DNA from: Thermodesulfovibrionales bacterium
GTDB lineage: Bacteria; Nitrospirota; Thermodesulfovibrionia; Thermodesulfovibrionales; SM23-35
Direction of reading: 5' to 3'
DNA: 43,305 nucleotides
Assembly: GCA_030019415.1 (NCBI GenBank)
Contig: JASEEX010000015.1
Location: 1-43,305, forward strand
Below, piece after piece: positions 8,451 to 16,408 of this stretch (positions are counted from its first letter, which is position 1; the number at the start of each line of letters is the position of its first letter). A program made the translations under genes and the position numbers. Under the pieces are notes generated by a model, which did not search any database, was not told where the DNA came from, and saw nothing but the letters and a program-made list of their open reading frames with translations.

Positions 8451-8473
8451 CCCAATGAAGAGGGAACTGAAAG
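8451..8473 (+). repeat. Truncated CRISPR repeat (3' 23 nt)
   Basis: Exact match to positions 15-37 of the array repeat (cccaatgaag, then agggaactgaaag). The 5' 14 nt are replaced by the heptamer-periodic right arm of the four-helix-bundle element. It marks the right edge of that insertion and shows the array once extended here. Nothing repeat-like follows before the next gene. Confidence 0.92.
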
Positions 8474-8531
8474 GGTACTGACTCAAAAGAGGTCAAGTTT
8501 GTCCTGAGGCGGGAATTAAAAAATCCTGATT

Positions 8532-9521
8532 TTACTTCATAAAGAACTGTGAAATATATCGAATTGCGAGAAAGATAATAATTATTCCTAACATGAGTTT
8601 GATATACTTTTGGGGGACGAATTTCTGGAATCGTGCACCGAGATACATGCCTGCAAATCCCCCTGCCCCAAAGAGAAAACCAAGAAGCCAGTCTGGTGAA
8701 GTAGGCAATCCAGATGGGGCAGGCATAACACTGTAAAAGAACACACCTGCAATAGAGGTTAAAAACGTTCCCATCAAGGCAGCGCCAGCAATGGTATAAA
8801 CTGGTAGATGGAAGATTGCAACGTAGAAGGGTGCAAGAATTGCTCCACCACCGATTCCATAAGTACCTCCGATTATCCCGACAATAAAGGCAACGAGAAA
8901 TAAAGGGAGTGTGCTGAATGAAAATCTTTCCCCCCAGAACTCATATTCTATTCTCTTTAAATTTGCTGAGACTGTTTTAACCACGGCCTCTGGGGGAAGA
9001 CCTGAGGCTATCCTGGACTTTTGTTGTTCCTTAATCTGTTTAGACCTCTCCCTGAATTTTTCCTCGAGTGCCCTCATCTGTCTTCTCTTTGTTGCTGTTG
9101 CTTTTGCTGTAAGATCATAGAGAAGACGTCCACCGATATAAAGAAGCACACATCCAACAAAGAGCTTGAAGGCTCGTGGATCAGGCAGATACTTTACCCT
9201 GAGGTAATATCCAATAAGTACACCCGGAAGTGTTCCTACAATGACAATATTGGTCAGAGGCCATGCCATTCGGCCTTCCTTGAGATAGCGGTAAACCCCA
9301 CTCGGAATTGCGATAATATTATAGACGAAATTGGTGCTACTTACGGCTGGACTTGTAAAATTAAGAACACTCACCTGGAATGGCAACAGGAGGAAAGCAC
9401 CCGAAACACCCCCCATGGAGGTAAAGGTTGAGACGATTAAAGCGACCAGAGGGGGAATAAATATATATGTTTTAACTCCAGATACAGGGAAATGGAGGTA
9501 TAGAAAATCTAAAATTCCCAC
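8532..9521 (-). CDS. TauE/SafE family membrane permease (sulfite/sulfonate exporter type)
   Basis: A 329-residue membrane protein. Two hydrophobic halves each begin with the family's glycine-rich signature: GGVSGAFLLLPFQ near the N terminus and GGTYGIGGGAILAPF in the second half. Each half has about four membrane segments. Between them is a charged cytoplasmic loop (roughly 140-200) rich in Arg/Lys/Glu, longer than in minimal members. Family members move small sulfur-containing or organic anions; the substrate here is unknown. The frame starts with GTG at 9521, and an agggaaa stretch upstream could serve as ribosome-binding site. The ATG two bases upstream is out of frame and stops at once. 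It is transcribed alone, with no sulfur gene beside it. Confidence 0.88.
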   Translation of the reverse strand: MGILDFLYLHFPVSGVKTYIFIPPLVALIVSTFTSMGGVSGAFLLLPFQVSVLNFTSPAVSSTNFVYNIIAIPSGVYRYLKEGRMAWPLTNIVIVGTLPGVLIGYYLRVKYLPDPRAFKLFVGCVLLYIGGRLLYDLTAKATATKRRQMRALEEKFRERSKQIKEQQKSRIASGLPPEAVVKTVSANLKRIEYEFWGERFSFSTLPLFLVAFIVGIIGGTYGIGGGAILAPFYVAIFHLPVYTIAGAALMGTFLTSIAGVFFYSVMPAPSGLPTSPDWLLGFLFGAGGFAGMYLGARFQKFVPQKYIKLMLGIIIIFLAIRYISQFFMK

Positions 9522-9614
9522 ATTTTATTTTCCCTAAACGTAATTAATGTATCAAATTAAAAATTCTTATGAAATTATTATTCAGACAAAAAATAAAAAA
9601 ACACCTCTTTAAAT

Positions 9615-10646
9615 TTAAACTTTCCTCCCATATTTATGCACTGCCTCAACCAGGGCAACTGCATTTTCAACAGGTGTCTCTGGCAAGATTCCGTGTCCGA
9701 GATTGAAGATATGGCCCTTTGCAGCTTCCCCTTTCCATAAAATGTCTTTGACCCTCTCTTCAATCTCCTCTTTTGAAAGAAAAAGTGCACACGGGTCAAG
9801 GTTTCCCTGAACAACCACTCTCCTTCCAAGTTTTTTTATTGCATCAGCTATGTCAATCCTCCAATCAATTCCGATAACATCAGCACCTGATTTCTTTACC
9901 TCTTTAAGTATCCCTGCGCAATCATTTGCGAAATAGATTATCGGAACCGCTTCTCTCTTTAACTCAGAAATAATTTTCTTAAGATAGGGGAGCACGGTTT
10001 CTTTATAGTCAAAAGGTGTGAGCACACCTGCCCATGTATCAAAAATCTGTACTGCCTGGGCACCAGCCTTTATCTGGACGGAGAGATAGGAGATAACAGT
10101 TAGAGTTAATTTTTCCATGAGATAATTGAATAGCCTGTTGTTCTGAAACATCATCTTTTTTGTATGGAGAAAATTCTTTGAACCACCACCCTCAATCATA
10201 TATGTAGCAAGTGTAAAGGGGGCGCCTGAAAATCCTATCAGTGGTACCTTATCCTTAAGTTTTTCTCTCAAGATCTTAATTGTCTCAATAACAAAGGGCA
10301 TGTCGTCTTCTGCATCCGGCATAATTAACCTGTCAACAGCAGATTTGTTTCTTATCAGCTCATTGAGGATAGGCCCGTTTTTATCAGAAAATTTAAGGGA
10401 CACACCCATTGCCTCAACAGGGATGAGAATGTCAGAAAATAGTATGGCTGCATCAACTCCAAGGATGTCAACAGGCTGAAGCGTGATCTCTGCAGCAAGT
10501 TCAGGCGTCTTACAGAGCGTAAGAAACTCAACATCGGCTCGTACTGCCTGATATTGAGGAAGATATCTCCCTGCCTGGCGCATAAGCCAGACAGGTATAT
10601 ATTCAACTCTTTCTCCACGACATGCCCTGAGGAAGGTATCGTTCAT
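9615..10646 (-). CDS. hemE: Uroporphyrinogen decarboxylase
   Basis: A 343-residue enzyme of full length. It removes four carboxylates from uroporphyrinogen III to give coproporphyrinogen III. The signature RQAGRYLPQY (23-32) carries the substrate-binding arginines; the FSDILIP segment follows the conserved Asp region; the YFANDCAG and IGIDWRIDI strands of the TIM barrel are present. It starts two bases after the ahbD stop, so the two genes form one transcription unit. The pairing suggests a heme route in which HemE supplies coproporphyrinogen and the radical SAM protein finishes heme b. Confidence 0.97.
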   Translation of the reverse strand: MNDTFLRACRGERVEYIPVWLMRQAGRYLPQYQAVRADVEFLTLCKTPELAAEITLQPVDILGVDAAILFSDILIPVEAMGVSLKFSDKNGPILNELIRNKSAVDRLIMPDAEDDMPFVIETIKILREKLKDKVPLIGFSGAPFTLATYMIEGGGSKNFLHTKKMMFQNNRLFNYLMEKLTLTVISYLSVQIKAGAQAVQIFDTWAGVLTPFDYKETVLPYLKKIISELKREAVPIIYFANDCAGILKEVKKSGADVIGIDWRIDIADAIKKLGRRVVVQGNLDPCALFLSKEEIEERVKDILWKGEAAKGHIFNLGHGILPETPVENAVALVEAVHKYGRKV

Positions 10647-10648
10647 AT

Positions 10649-11728
10649 CTATTTTTTCACGACTACTTTCTTTCGTAACTTACGTGGTATATAGCTGCAG
10701 AATGGTTCTTCCTCAAGATAATTACCATATACGGCATACGCCCTTGCGCGGCATCCTCCACAGACAGTTATATATTCGCACGAACCGCACTTGCCTCTAT
10801 AGTTTTTAAAATTGCGAAGCTCTTTAAAGAGCTTCGAGTTCTCCCATATATCTTTGAAGGATTGCTCTTTGATGTTTCCTGCAGGTTTCGGAAAGTAACT
10901 GCAAGGGAGCACATTGCCATCAACATCTATAAGGCATATGAGTTGTCCTGCAATACAACCCTTAGCTCCACCTGTAGAAAATTTCAGTGTCCTCCTCTCA
11001 AACTTAACACCCTCTTGTCGTGACCTCTGGAAGACTATCCTGTAATAATGCGGCGCACATGTAGGCCTCACGAGTATATCCTTTTCACCTTTTTCCATCT
11101 GGTAGTGCCACTCGAGGATTTCTTCATAATCCTCCTTAGAGATAAGCTCATTCATTATCTCCTCGCCCCTGCCTGTGGGTACTATCATAAACATATACCA
11201 TGCCGTTGCCCCGATTTCTTTCGCAAGTTTATATACTCTCGGAATCTCTTCCTGATTTCTCTTTGTGATGGATGAATTGATGATAAACTCGATACCATGT
11301 TTTTTAAAAAGGCTTGCTGCCCTTATGCTCCCATCGAAGGCACCCTTCTGGTTCCTGAAATTGTCATGTACTTCCTCTGTTGAGCCATCAATGCTAAGAG
11401 AGACTATCTTTATTCCTGATGTTTTCATTTTATTGCAGACATCATCCCTGACGAGTGTGCCATTTGTAGCAAGGCACATCCTCAAGCCTTTATCTGTGCC
11501 ATATTTTGCAATATCAAACACGTCCTCCCTGAGAAGTGGTTCGCCCCCTGAAAGGACAACAACAGGTCTTGCGTAACCGATAATGTCCTCTATGATTCTG
11601 AACGCCTCTTTTGTGGAGAAATCAGGGTGGTCTTTTACTTCTATTTCAGATGAAGAACGGCAGTGTATGCACTTAAGATTACATCTTCTCGTAATCTCCC
11701 ATGCAATCCATTTTGGGGTAAATTCCAT
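10649..11728 (-). CDS. ahbD: Radical SAM heme synthase, AhbD-like
   Basis: A 359-residue radical SAM enzyme. The 4Fe-4S/SAM site is CNLKCIHC (C16, C20, C23), followed by [11 protein letters not shown] and [15 protein letters not shown]. The C-terminal part has a second cysteine cluster ([20 protein letters not shown], then [20 protein letters not shown]), the SPASM/twitch arrangement typical of AhbD. AhbD oxidatively decarboxylates the two propionates of Fe-coproporphyrin III to vinyls, giving heme b. The close spacing with hemE supports a tetrapyrrole role. A related NirJ-type or other SPASM maturase cannot be fully excluded. The first gene of the ahbD-hemE pair, 16 nt after hflX. The coding sequence contains a perfect 22-bp palindrome at 10815-10836. 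Confidence 0.85.
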   Translation of the reverse strand: MEFTPKWIAWEITRRCNLKCIHCRSSSEIEVKDHPDFSTKEAFRIIEDIIGYARPVVVLSGGEPLLREDVFDIAKYGTDKGLRMCLATNGTLVRDDVCNKMKTSGIKIVSLSIDGSTEEVHDNFRNQKGAFDGSIRAASLFKKHGIEFIINSSITKRNQEEIPRVYKLAKEIGATAWYMFMIVPTGRGEEIMNELISKEDYEEILEWHYQMEKGEKDILVRPTCAPHYYRIVFQRSRQEGVKFERRTLKFSTGGAKGCIAGQLICLIDVDGNVLPCSYFPKPAGNIKEQSFKDIWENSKLFKELRNFKNYRGKCGSCEYITVCGGCRARAYAVYGNYLEEEPFCSYIPRKLRKKVVVKK

Positions 11729-11744
11729 CTGACCTGCCTTAGCG

Positions 11745-13403
11745 TTACCTTATCATTTCTGCCAATTTTCCATTACTATCAAAGACTCGCCGAGGCAAAA
11801 AGACCCGTTCTTCTATAGCATTTAGAAGGGGCTGAAATGTTGACGAATCGAGTGCTGAGATTGCGACTGCGCCATAGCGCAGGGCGAGATTCTGTGCCTC
11901 TTCATTACCTAATCTGTCTATCTTATTAAAGACAAGAAGCTTCCATTTCTCGGACAGATGAAGCTCCTCGAGTATTTTATCTACAGATTCTATATGCTGC
12001 TCAAAACGGGGGTTTGAGACATCAACAAGGTGCAATAATAAGTCAGCATCCTCGAGCTCCTCAAGGGTTGCTCTGAATGCTGCTATTAGATCCTTTGGAA
12101 GGTTTCTTATGAAGCCAACAGTATCTGTAATAATAACCTCCCTCTCACGGGGAAACCTCAAACGCCTGCTTGATGTGTCGAGGGTTGCAAACATCTTGTC
12201 TTCGATAAATACAGAGCTTTTCGTAAGGGCATTGAGGAGCGTTGATTTTCCAGCATTGGTATACCCTATAATAGAGATAATCGGAATGCCTCTCTGAACC
12301 CTTTTATGTCTCCTTTGTCGTCTCGCCTCGCTTAGAGATTTCAGCTCTCTTTCGAGTAGATTTATCCTGTCGCGCACCCGCCTCCTGTCTACCTCGAGCT
12401 TCATCTCTCCAGGTCCCCTTCCACCAATTCCGCCCATCAGACGGGACATGGCTGTCCCCTTACCCGTAAGCCTTGGTAGCCTGTAGTTGAGCTGTGCAAG
12501 TTCAACCTGTACCTTTCCATCCTTACTGTGTGCACGCCTCGCAAAGATATCCAGGATGAGCTGCGTGCGGTCTATTACCTTAAGTTCAGTAAACTCTGCT
12601 ATTGCCTTTGCCTGAGATGGGCTCAGGTCCTGGTCAAATATCAGAAGTGTTACACCTTTATTCATGGCATTCATAATGAGCTCTTTAAGCTTTCCTTCAC
12701 CCATAAGATATTTCGGGTTAATCTCCTTTGGTCTCTGGATAACAGCATCGAGGACGATTACATCGCTTGATCGGGCAAGCTCCTTTAGCTCTTCTACAGA
12801 ATCTTCCTGCTCATATCTTGGTCTTGTCGAAACACTTACCAGTATCGCCCTTTCTTTCCCATCTCTCTGGTCAAAGATTATCGCCCTTTCCATCTCCTCT
12901 TCAAGAGATTGTATAAAGGGATTAAAATCCAGTTTAAAGGCATAGAAATTTTTTGAGGGTAGGACTTCTATTTCCTTTTCTGAGCCCGAAGGCATTAGAT
13001 GTGCTACATAGATATTTCCTGGTAACCCATCTTTTACAGATATTGCTGCTATGAGGTCGAGCCTTAATAAGGCAAGGTCAGTAAGGTCATCTCGATTGAG
13101 GGGCTCTTCCTTCAAGTGGATATGCACCAGCCTGAGTCCTCTTAAAGCCCTTCTTCCTACAGGATAATCCTCAAGCGGAGGAATAACGATTCCCTTTGCA
13201 TCACCAACAATTACATGGGTAATAGTGCCATTCCTGTCAATGAGAATGCCTACCTGGCGACCTGTTTCAGAAGAGAGCTCAGTAAGGTATCTTCCAAGCT
13301 CGGGGGTGACTATCTCGCTATGTACCTTTCTCCGGTAAACCCTCTCGAGGGAGTTAAGATAGCTGGCCTTGAGCCCTGTCAGATTTCCGCAAATTGCTGG
13401 TAT
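11745..13403 (-). CDS. hflX: Ribosome-associated GTPase HflX, with no canonical start codon in frame
   Basis: HflX binds the 50S subunit and splits or rescues stalled ribosomes. Visible: the HflX domain with the [14 protein letters not shown] and [10 protein letters not shown] motifs, a coiled segment, then the G domain with GYTNAGKST (G1), DTVGFI (G3) and NKID (G4). The first ordinary start is GTG at 13127, but the same frame stays open and clearly conserved upstream to a stop at 13404-13406. It encodes stretches such as [16 protein letters not shown] and [16 protein letters not shown], the extended N-terminal domain seen in HflX of related bacteria. In that extension the only possible starts are ATA (13403), ATT (13394) or CTG (13382). 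A strong ggaggg lies 5 nt before the ATA. The coordinates give the maximal frame (552 residues). Non-AUG initiation, a damaged start, or a sequence error are all possible. Confidence 0.85.
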   Translation of the reverse strand: MPAICGNLTGLKASYLNSLERVYRRKVHSEIVTPELGRYLTELSSETGRQVGILIDRNGTITHVIVGDAKGIVIPPLEDYPVGRRALRGLRLVHIHLKEEPLNRDDLTDLALLRLDLIAAISVKDGLPGNIYVAHLMPSGSEKEIEVLPSKNFYAFKLDFNPFIQSLEEEMERAIIFDQRDGKERAILVSVSTRPRYEQEDSVEELKELARSSDVIVLDAVIQRPKEINPKYLMGEGKLKELIMNAMNKGVTLLIFDQDLSPSQAKAIAEFTELKVIDRTQLILDIFARRAHSKDGKVQVELAQLNYRLPRLTGKGTAMSRLMGGIGGRGPGEMKLEVDRRRVRDRINLLERELKSLSEARRQRRHKRVQRGIPIISIIGYTNAGKSTLLNALTKSSVFIEDKMFATLDTSSRRLRFPREREVIITDTVGFIRNLPKDLIAAFRATLEELEDADLLLHLVDVSNPRFEQHIESVDKILEELHLSEKWKLLVFNKIDRLGNEEAQNLALRYGAVAISALDSSTFQPLLNAIEERVFLPRRVFDSNGKLAEMIR

Positions 13404-13449
13404 TTATACCCTCCGATTTTTTATATTATATCATAATGGTTAAATAACC

Positions 13450-13621
13450 GGAGCGGGAACGGGAATAACCAATCACCAAATTGCAATAACCAAATAATAA
13501 CCAATATTCAATCACCAAAAGGCATTAAATCCTAAATCCAAAATACTAAATTCTAAACAATATCGAATGACCAAAATTCAAAACATTTTTGGACATCTAT
13601 TTGGATTTGTTTAAGATTTAG
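13450..13621. repeat. Inverted heptamer-periodic tract (accaaat / ctaaatc words)
   Basis: The AT-rich gap between hflX and the macrodomain gene breaks into 7-nt words such as ccaatca, ccaaatt, gcaataa, ccaaata, then ctaaatc, caaaata, ctaaatt, ctaaaca. The right end (ttggatttgtttaagatttagatatta) is the inverse of the ctaaatc-type words, so the tract can fold back. There is no open reading frame. The period and layout match the tracts at 8.0, 31.2 and 34.1 kb, although the words differ. Confidence 0.7.
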
Positions 13622-13656
13622 ATATTAGATAGGGAAATTTAAGGAAGGGAGGTTTT

Positions 13657-14199
13657 ATGAAGGTTGTTTCTGAGAAAACCATTAATGGGAAAACCCTGAG
13701 GCTTGTTCAGGGAGACATCACAGAGAGAGATGTAGACGCAATAGTAAATGCCGCTAATGCTCATCTTCAGCATGGCGGCGGGGTTGCAGGCGCAATTGTA
13801 AGGAAGGGCGGACAGATTATACAGGAAGAGAGTAATAAGATAGGGTACACACCTGTTGGCAACGCTGCTATTACAGGTGCCGGCAGACTTCCATGTAAGT
13901 ATGTAATCCATGCAGTTGGTCCGAGGATGGGTGAAGGAGATGAGGACAATAAACTGAAAAATGCGGTTCTGAGCAGCCTACGACTCGCATCAGAAAAAGG
14001 GCTAAAGAGTATCTCTTTGCCTGCAATAAGCTCTGGTATTTTTGGATTCCCCAAGGATAGATGCGCTGAAATACTGGTAAAAGAGGCGGTGAATTGTATA
14101 AAGAAGAATCCAGAGAGCAGCCTTGAACTCATAGAATTCTGTGTCTATGACGACCTTACCATGGGATACTTTAAGAAGGAGTTTAATAAAATCAGCTAA
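13657..14199 (+). CDS. Macrodomain (ADP-ribose-binding) protein
   Basis: A 180-residue single-domain protein. It has the macrodomain signature: QGDITERDVDAIVNAAN (N31 and N34 line the ADP-ribose site), then the glycine loop HGGGVAGAI (39-47), then the second loop SLPAISSGIFGFP. Bacterial proteins of this size (YmdB/MacroD type) hydrolyse O-acetyl-ADP-ribose or remove ADP-ribose from proteins. The exact substrate cannot be told. The ribosome-binding site is gggagg (about 13646-13651), 5 nt before the ATG. It is preceded by a heptamer-periodic repeat tract and converges on the next gene with one base between stops. Confidence 0.94.
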   Translation: MKVVSEKTINGKTLRLVQGDITERDVDAIVNAANAHLQHGGGVAGAIVRKGGQIIQEESNKIGYTPVGNAAITGAGRLPCKYVIHAVGPRMGEGDEDNKLKNAVLSSLRLASEKGLKSISLPAISSGIFGFPKDRCAEILVKEAVNCIKKNPESSLELIEFCVYDDLTMGYFKKEFNKIS

Positions 14200-14200
14200 G

Positions 14201-14587
14201 TTATTGAGACTGTTTGTTGTACTGTATCCTGATTTCGTAGGTAATGCTTGCATGGTCAGAGGCAAGGGTATCACCTTTTCCATTACAAACGAGTTTTCCC
14301 TTTCCCAACTTCTTATGATGTTTAATCATATCAGTAATCACTGAGGTTAAATCAAAACCACCGTCGACACAGCCTTTTATCATGCAGTCCATATTAAAAT
14401 ATGCATAACCAGAGGGGAAGAAATTAACAGTGCGCACCATGAGAATAGGACTTACTCCTTTATGATAGTAAGTCATATGAATCACTATGCCTGAAACTTC
14501 AGGAAAGCGTTCAGAGACCAAACCAGATGCACGTCTGAGTTGTTTGTTCAGTTCCATCCTTTCCACATAATTTTGTTTGTGTGCCAT
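14201..14587 (-). CDS. Protein of unknown function downstream of cspA
   Basis: 128 residues; no family recognised. The start is well supported by aaggag 4 nt before the ATG. The N-terminal third is amphipathic and charged. The middle (about 35-85) is hydrophobic, with aromatic residues around TVNFFPSGYAYFNMDCMIKG, but has no clear membrane span. The C terminus contains CNGKGDTLASDHASITYEI. Two Cys and several His residues are present without a metal-site spacing I can name. It lies 54 nt downstream of cspA on the same strand but behind a strong terminator, so it is probably expressed by readthrough or its own promoter. Codon use looks like its neighbours. Confidence 0.75.
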   Translation of the reverse strand: MAHKQNYVERMELNKQLRRASGLVSERFPEVSGIVIHMTYYHKGVSPILMVRTVNFFPSGYAYFNMDCMIKGCVDGGFDLTSVITDMIKHHKKLGKGKLVCNGKGDTLASDHASITYEIRIQYNKQSQ

Positions 14588-14603
14588 TTTCTCCTTTCAA
14601 TAT

Positions 14604-14632
14604 AAAAGCCCCCTGTTAAACAGGGGGCTTTT
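14604..14632 (-). terminator. Rho-independent terminator after cspA
   Basis: A 12-bp stem (aaaagccccctg with cagggggctttt) around a 5-nt loop, with T-rich ends on both strands. It lies 9 nt after the cspA stop and is placed to end the cspA transcript before the unknown gene. Confidence 0.9.
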
Positions 14633-14640
14633 ATCGTCAA

Positions 14641-14841
14641 TTAAAGTTTAATCACATTGATTGCCTTAAGACCTTTTTGGCCTTTTTCAACATCAAAGCT
14701 GACTGTATCACCCTCGGCAAGAGACTTAAATCCGTTGCCCTGGATAGAGGAATAGTGGACAAAAACGTCACTCCCGTCATCGCGTGTGATAAAGCCAAAA
14801 CCCTTGGACTCATTGAACCACTTAACTGTTCCTTTAGCCAT
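14641..14841 (-). CDS. cspA: Cold shock protein, CspA family
   Basis: A 66-residue OB-fold RNA chaperone of standard length. It has the two RNA-binding motifs KGFGFI (14-19, RNP1) and VFVHYSSI (RNP2) and the usual [16 protein letters not shown] start. It binds single-stranded RNA and melts secondary structure. Ribosome-binding site: aaggaggt, 5 nt before the ATG. A long upstream non-coding stretch (to about 14990) may be a leader, as is common for cspA genes, but I see no defined cold-shock box. Confidence 0.97.
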   Translation of the reverse strand: MAKGTVKWFNESKGFGFITRDDGSDVFVHYSSIQGNGFKSLAEGDTVSFDVEKGQKGLKAINVIKL

Positions 14842-14947
14842 CTTTTTACCTCCTTACATATAGACTAAAGTCTCAGAATGAACTTAGCCTAACAAAAACT
14901 TCTGAAACTTGTAGAAAAAGATAACATACTTGAAAATAAAAAGTAAA

Positions 14948-14981
14948 CCCCGTTAGAAGACCTTTCGCCCTTCTAACGGGG
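14948..14981. repeat. CCCCGTTAGAA-type hairpin repeat, copy 1
   Basis: A 12-bp perfect stem, ccccgttagaag with cttctaacgggg, around a 10-nt loop, flanked by gtaaa and taaat. The same hairpin with an almost identical loop recurs at 16602, and diverged forms occur at 25883 and 26528. There is no clean U tract on either side, so it is a dispersed repeat rather than a plain terminator. Confidence 0.85.
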
Positions 14982-15116
14982 TAAATACTTCCTACAAGGT
15001 TTGAAATGTTCATGATTCCAAGGCTTACGGCAAAAGTATTGAATGAGTAATCACCACAAAGGTTTAGCGTTAAACTTGTTCTCCATGCTATTATGACTAT
15101 AAACCAAGGAGGTCGC

Positions 15117-15281
15117 ATGGTAAAACATGCTGGAGCATATAAAAGTGAAAAGAGGAGAAAAGAACTGTCCCGTCTGAAAAAGCAGGAGGAGAAAAGGCAG
15201 CGACGTTTTAACAAAGGAGTCAGTGCCCAAAAGGATGCTGAGCTAATAGATTCAGAGGACAAAGACAAAGAACAACATTAA
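15117..15281 (+). CDS. Small highly basic protein
   Basis: 54 residues, very rich in Lys, Arg, Glu and Gln, predicted as one long charged helix (KSEKRRKELSRLKKQEEKRQRR) with an acidic tail. A longer frame opens at 15093. The ATG at 15117 is preferred because a perfect aaggagg (15104-15110) precedes it. Small proteins of this style occur in anaerobic bacteria, but I know of no function; a nucleic acid-binding role is only a guess from charge. The stop overlaps the vorB end by 4 nt in convergent orientation. Confidence 0.7.
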   Translation: MVKHAGAYKSEKRRKELSRLKKQEEKRQRRFNKGVSAQKDAELIDSEDKDKEQH

Positions 15282-16366
15282 AGAATAAGGTTTGTTTTTG
15301 CTAAATGAGGCTGGTAATTTAATGACTGCTGTATCTTTTCCTGAACCTCTTCAGGTGTAAAGATAGACCCGCCAGGCCTTCCGTAAAAGAGTACCTTGGA
15401 TTTACCATTAATTGCCAGTTTCACATCTTCGACCATCTGGCCGGCGTTCATCTCTATTGTAATAAACCGCCTATTTTCTTCAGCAAGCATAGAAAGTTCT
15501 TTTTCAGGAAAAGGAAAGAGGGTAACTGGTCTGAAAAGGCCGACTTTAAATCCATCACGTCTTAGCCTCCTCACCGAAGAAAGGGCAATACGTGCAGCAA
15601 TTCCAAAGGCAACTACTAAAACCTCTGAGTCTTCAACATGATAGCCAACAAACTTCACCTCTTTTTCTCTCATCTTTTCATATTTTCTCTGCAGGATAAG
15701 ATTTCTCATTTCAAGTTCACCCTCTCCCATATAAAGGGATTTGATCATTCGTGGTTCCCTGTTCTTACATCCATCGAGTATCCAGTCTTTTTCAGGAAGT
15801 TCTGGTCTTACATAAGGTGTTGGATAAAGAGGCTCAATCATCTGGCCAATCACACCATCAGTAAGGATCATCACAGGATTCCTATATTCATCCGCCTTAT
15901 CGAAGGCGAGCATCGTGAGGTCCCACATTTCCTGAAGATTGAAAGGCGCATAGACAAGTAATTTATAGTCGCCGTGGCCACCACCTTTTACTGCCTGAAA
16001 ATAATCTGCCTGGCTACCTGAGATATTCCCGAGGCCGGGCCCTCCTCTCTGCACGTTAACGATGACAGCAGGAAGCTCCGCACCTGCAAGGTATGATATC
16101 CCCTCAGTTTTTAAACTTATCCCTGGACTACTCGATGAGGTCATAGCCCTTGTACCCGCAGCAGCAGCACCATAGACCATGTTGATTGCCGCCAGCTCAC
16201 TTTCAGCCTGGATAAAGACACCGCCTGCCTCAGGCATCCTCCACGACATATACTCAGGTATCTCATTCTGGGGAGTTATTGGATATCCTGCATAGAAGCG
16301 ACAACCCGCCTGAATTGCTGCCTCAGCAATTACTTCATTGCCTTTCATGAGAATTTTTTTATTCAC
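15278..16366 (-). CDS. vorB: 2-oxoacid:ferredoxin oxidoreductase alpha subunit (VorB/KorA type), orphan
   Basis: A 362-residue alpha subunit of the ferredoxin-dependent 2-oxoacid oxidoreductases, which convert 2-oxoacids and CoA to acyl-CoA, CO2 and reduced ferredoxin. Seen: the N-terminal pyrimidine-binding domain (GNEVIAEAAIQAGCRFYAGYPITPQNEIPE), the SSSSPGISLKTEGISYLAGAE loop, QRGGPGLGN, and the C-terminal domain II with FRPVTLFPFPEKEL. The sequence is closest to the branched-chain (Vor) and 2-oxoglutarate (Kor) group; the substrate is not certain. The TPP-binding beta and gamma subunits that normally follow are absent here. The frame starts with GTG (16366); an ATG six codons in (16348) is the alternative. 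An extended -10 box lies only 7 nt before the GTG. Confidence 0.9.
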   Translation of the reverse strand: MNKKILMKGNEVIAEAAIQAGCRFYAGYPITPQNEIPEYMSWRMPEAGGVFIQAESELAAINMVYGAAAAGTRAMTSSSSPGISLKTEGISYLAGAELPAVIVNVQRGGPGLGNISGSQADYFQAVKGGGHGDYKLLVYAPFNLQEMWDLTMLAFDKADEYRNPVMILTDGVIGQMIEPLYPTPYVRPELPEKDWILDGCKNREPRMIKSLYMGEGELEMRNLILQRKYEKMREKEVKFVGYHVEDSEVLVVAFGIAARIALSSVRRLRRDGFKVGLFRPVTLFPFPEKELSMLAEENRRFITIEMNAGQMVEDVKLAINGKSKVLFYGRPGGSIFTPEEVQEKIQQSLNYQPHLAKTNLIL

Positions 16367-16373
16367 GCCTGAA

Positions 16374-16381
16374 ATTATAAC
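16374..16381 (-). promoter_or_regulatory. Extended -10 promoter element of vorB
   Basis: On the minus strand the sequence reads TGTTATAAT, a perfect extended -10 (TGnTATAAT). It ends 7 nt before the GTG start codon, so the transcript would begin at or within a few bases of the start. That implies a leaderless mRNA, or a very short leader if the ATG at 16348 is used. No good -35 was found. Confidence 0.55.
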
Positions 16382-16408
16382 ACAAAAATCCTTTAATCAG
16401 TTCATCTC

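Noticed and set aside
9578-9829. 83-residue minus-strand frame at the hemE end
   Set aside because: It is an alternate frame of hemE, which is full length in its own frame.
13215-13436. 73-residue plus-strand frame upstream of hflX
   Set aside because: It is antisense to the conserved N-terminal HflX coding region and has no ribosome-binding site.
14873-15268. 131-residue minus-strand frame with hydrophobic content
   Set aside because: It is antisense to the small basic protein (15117-15281) and runs through a hairpin repeat and the cspA upstream region; the Ser/Leu/Phe richness is the complement of a Lys/Glu-rich gene.
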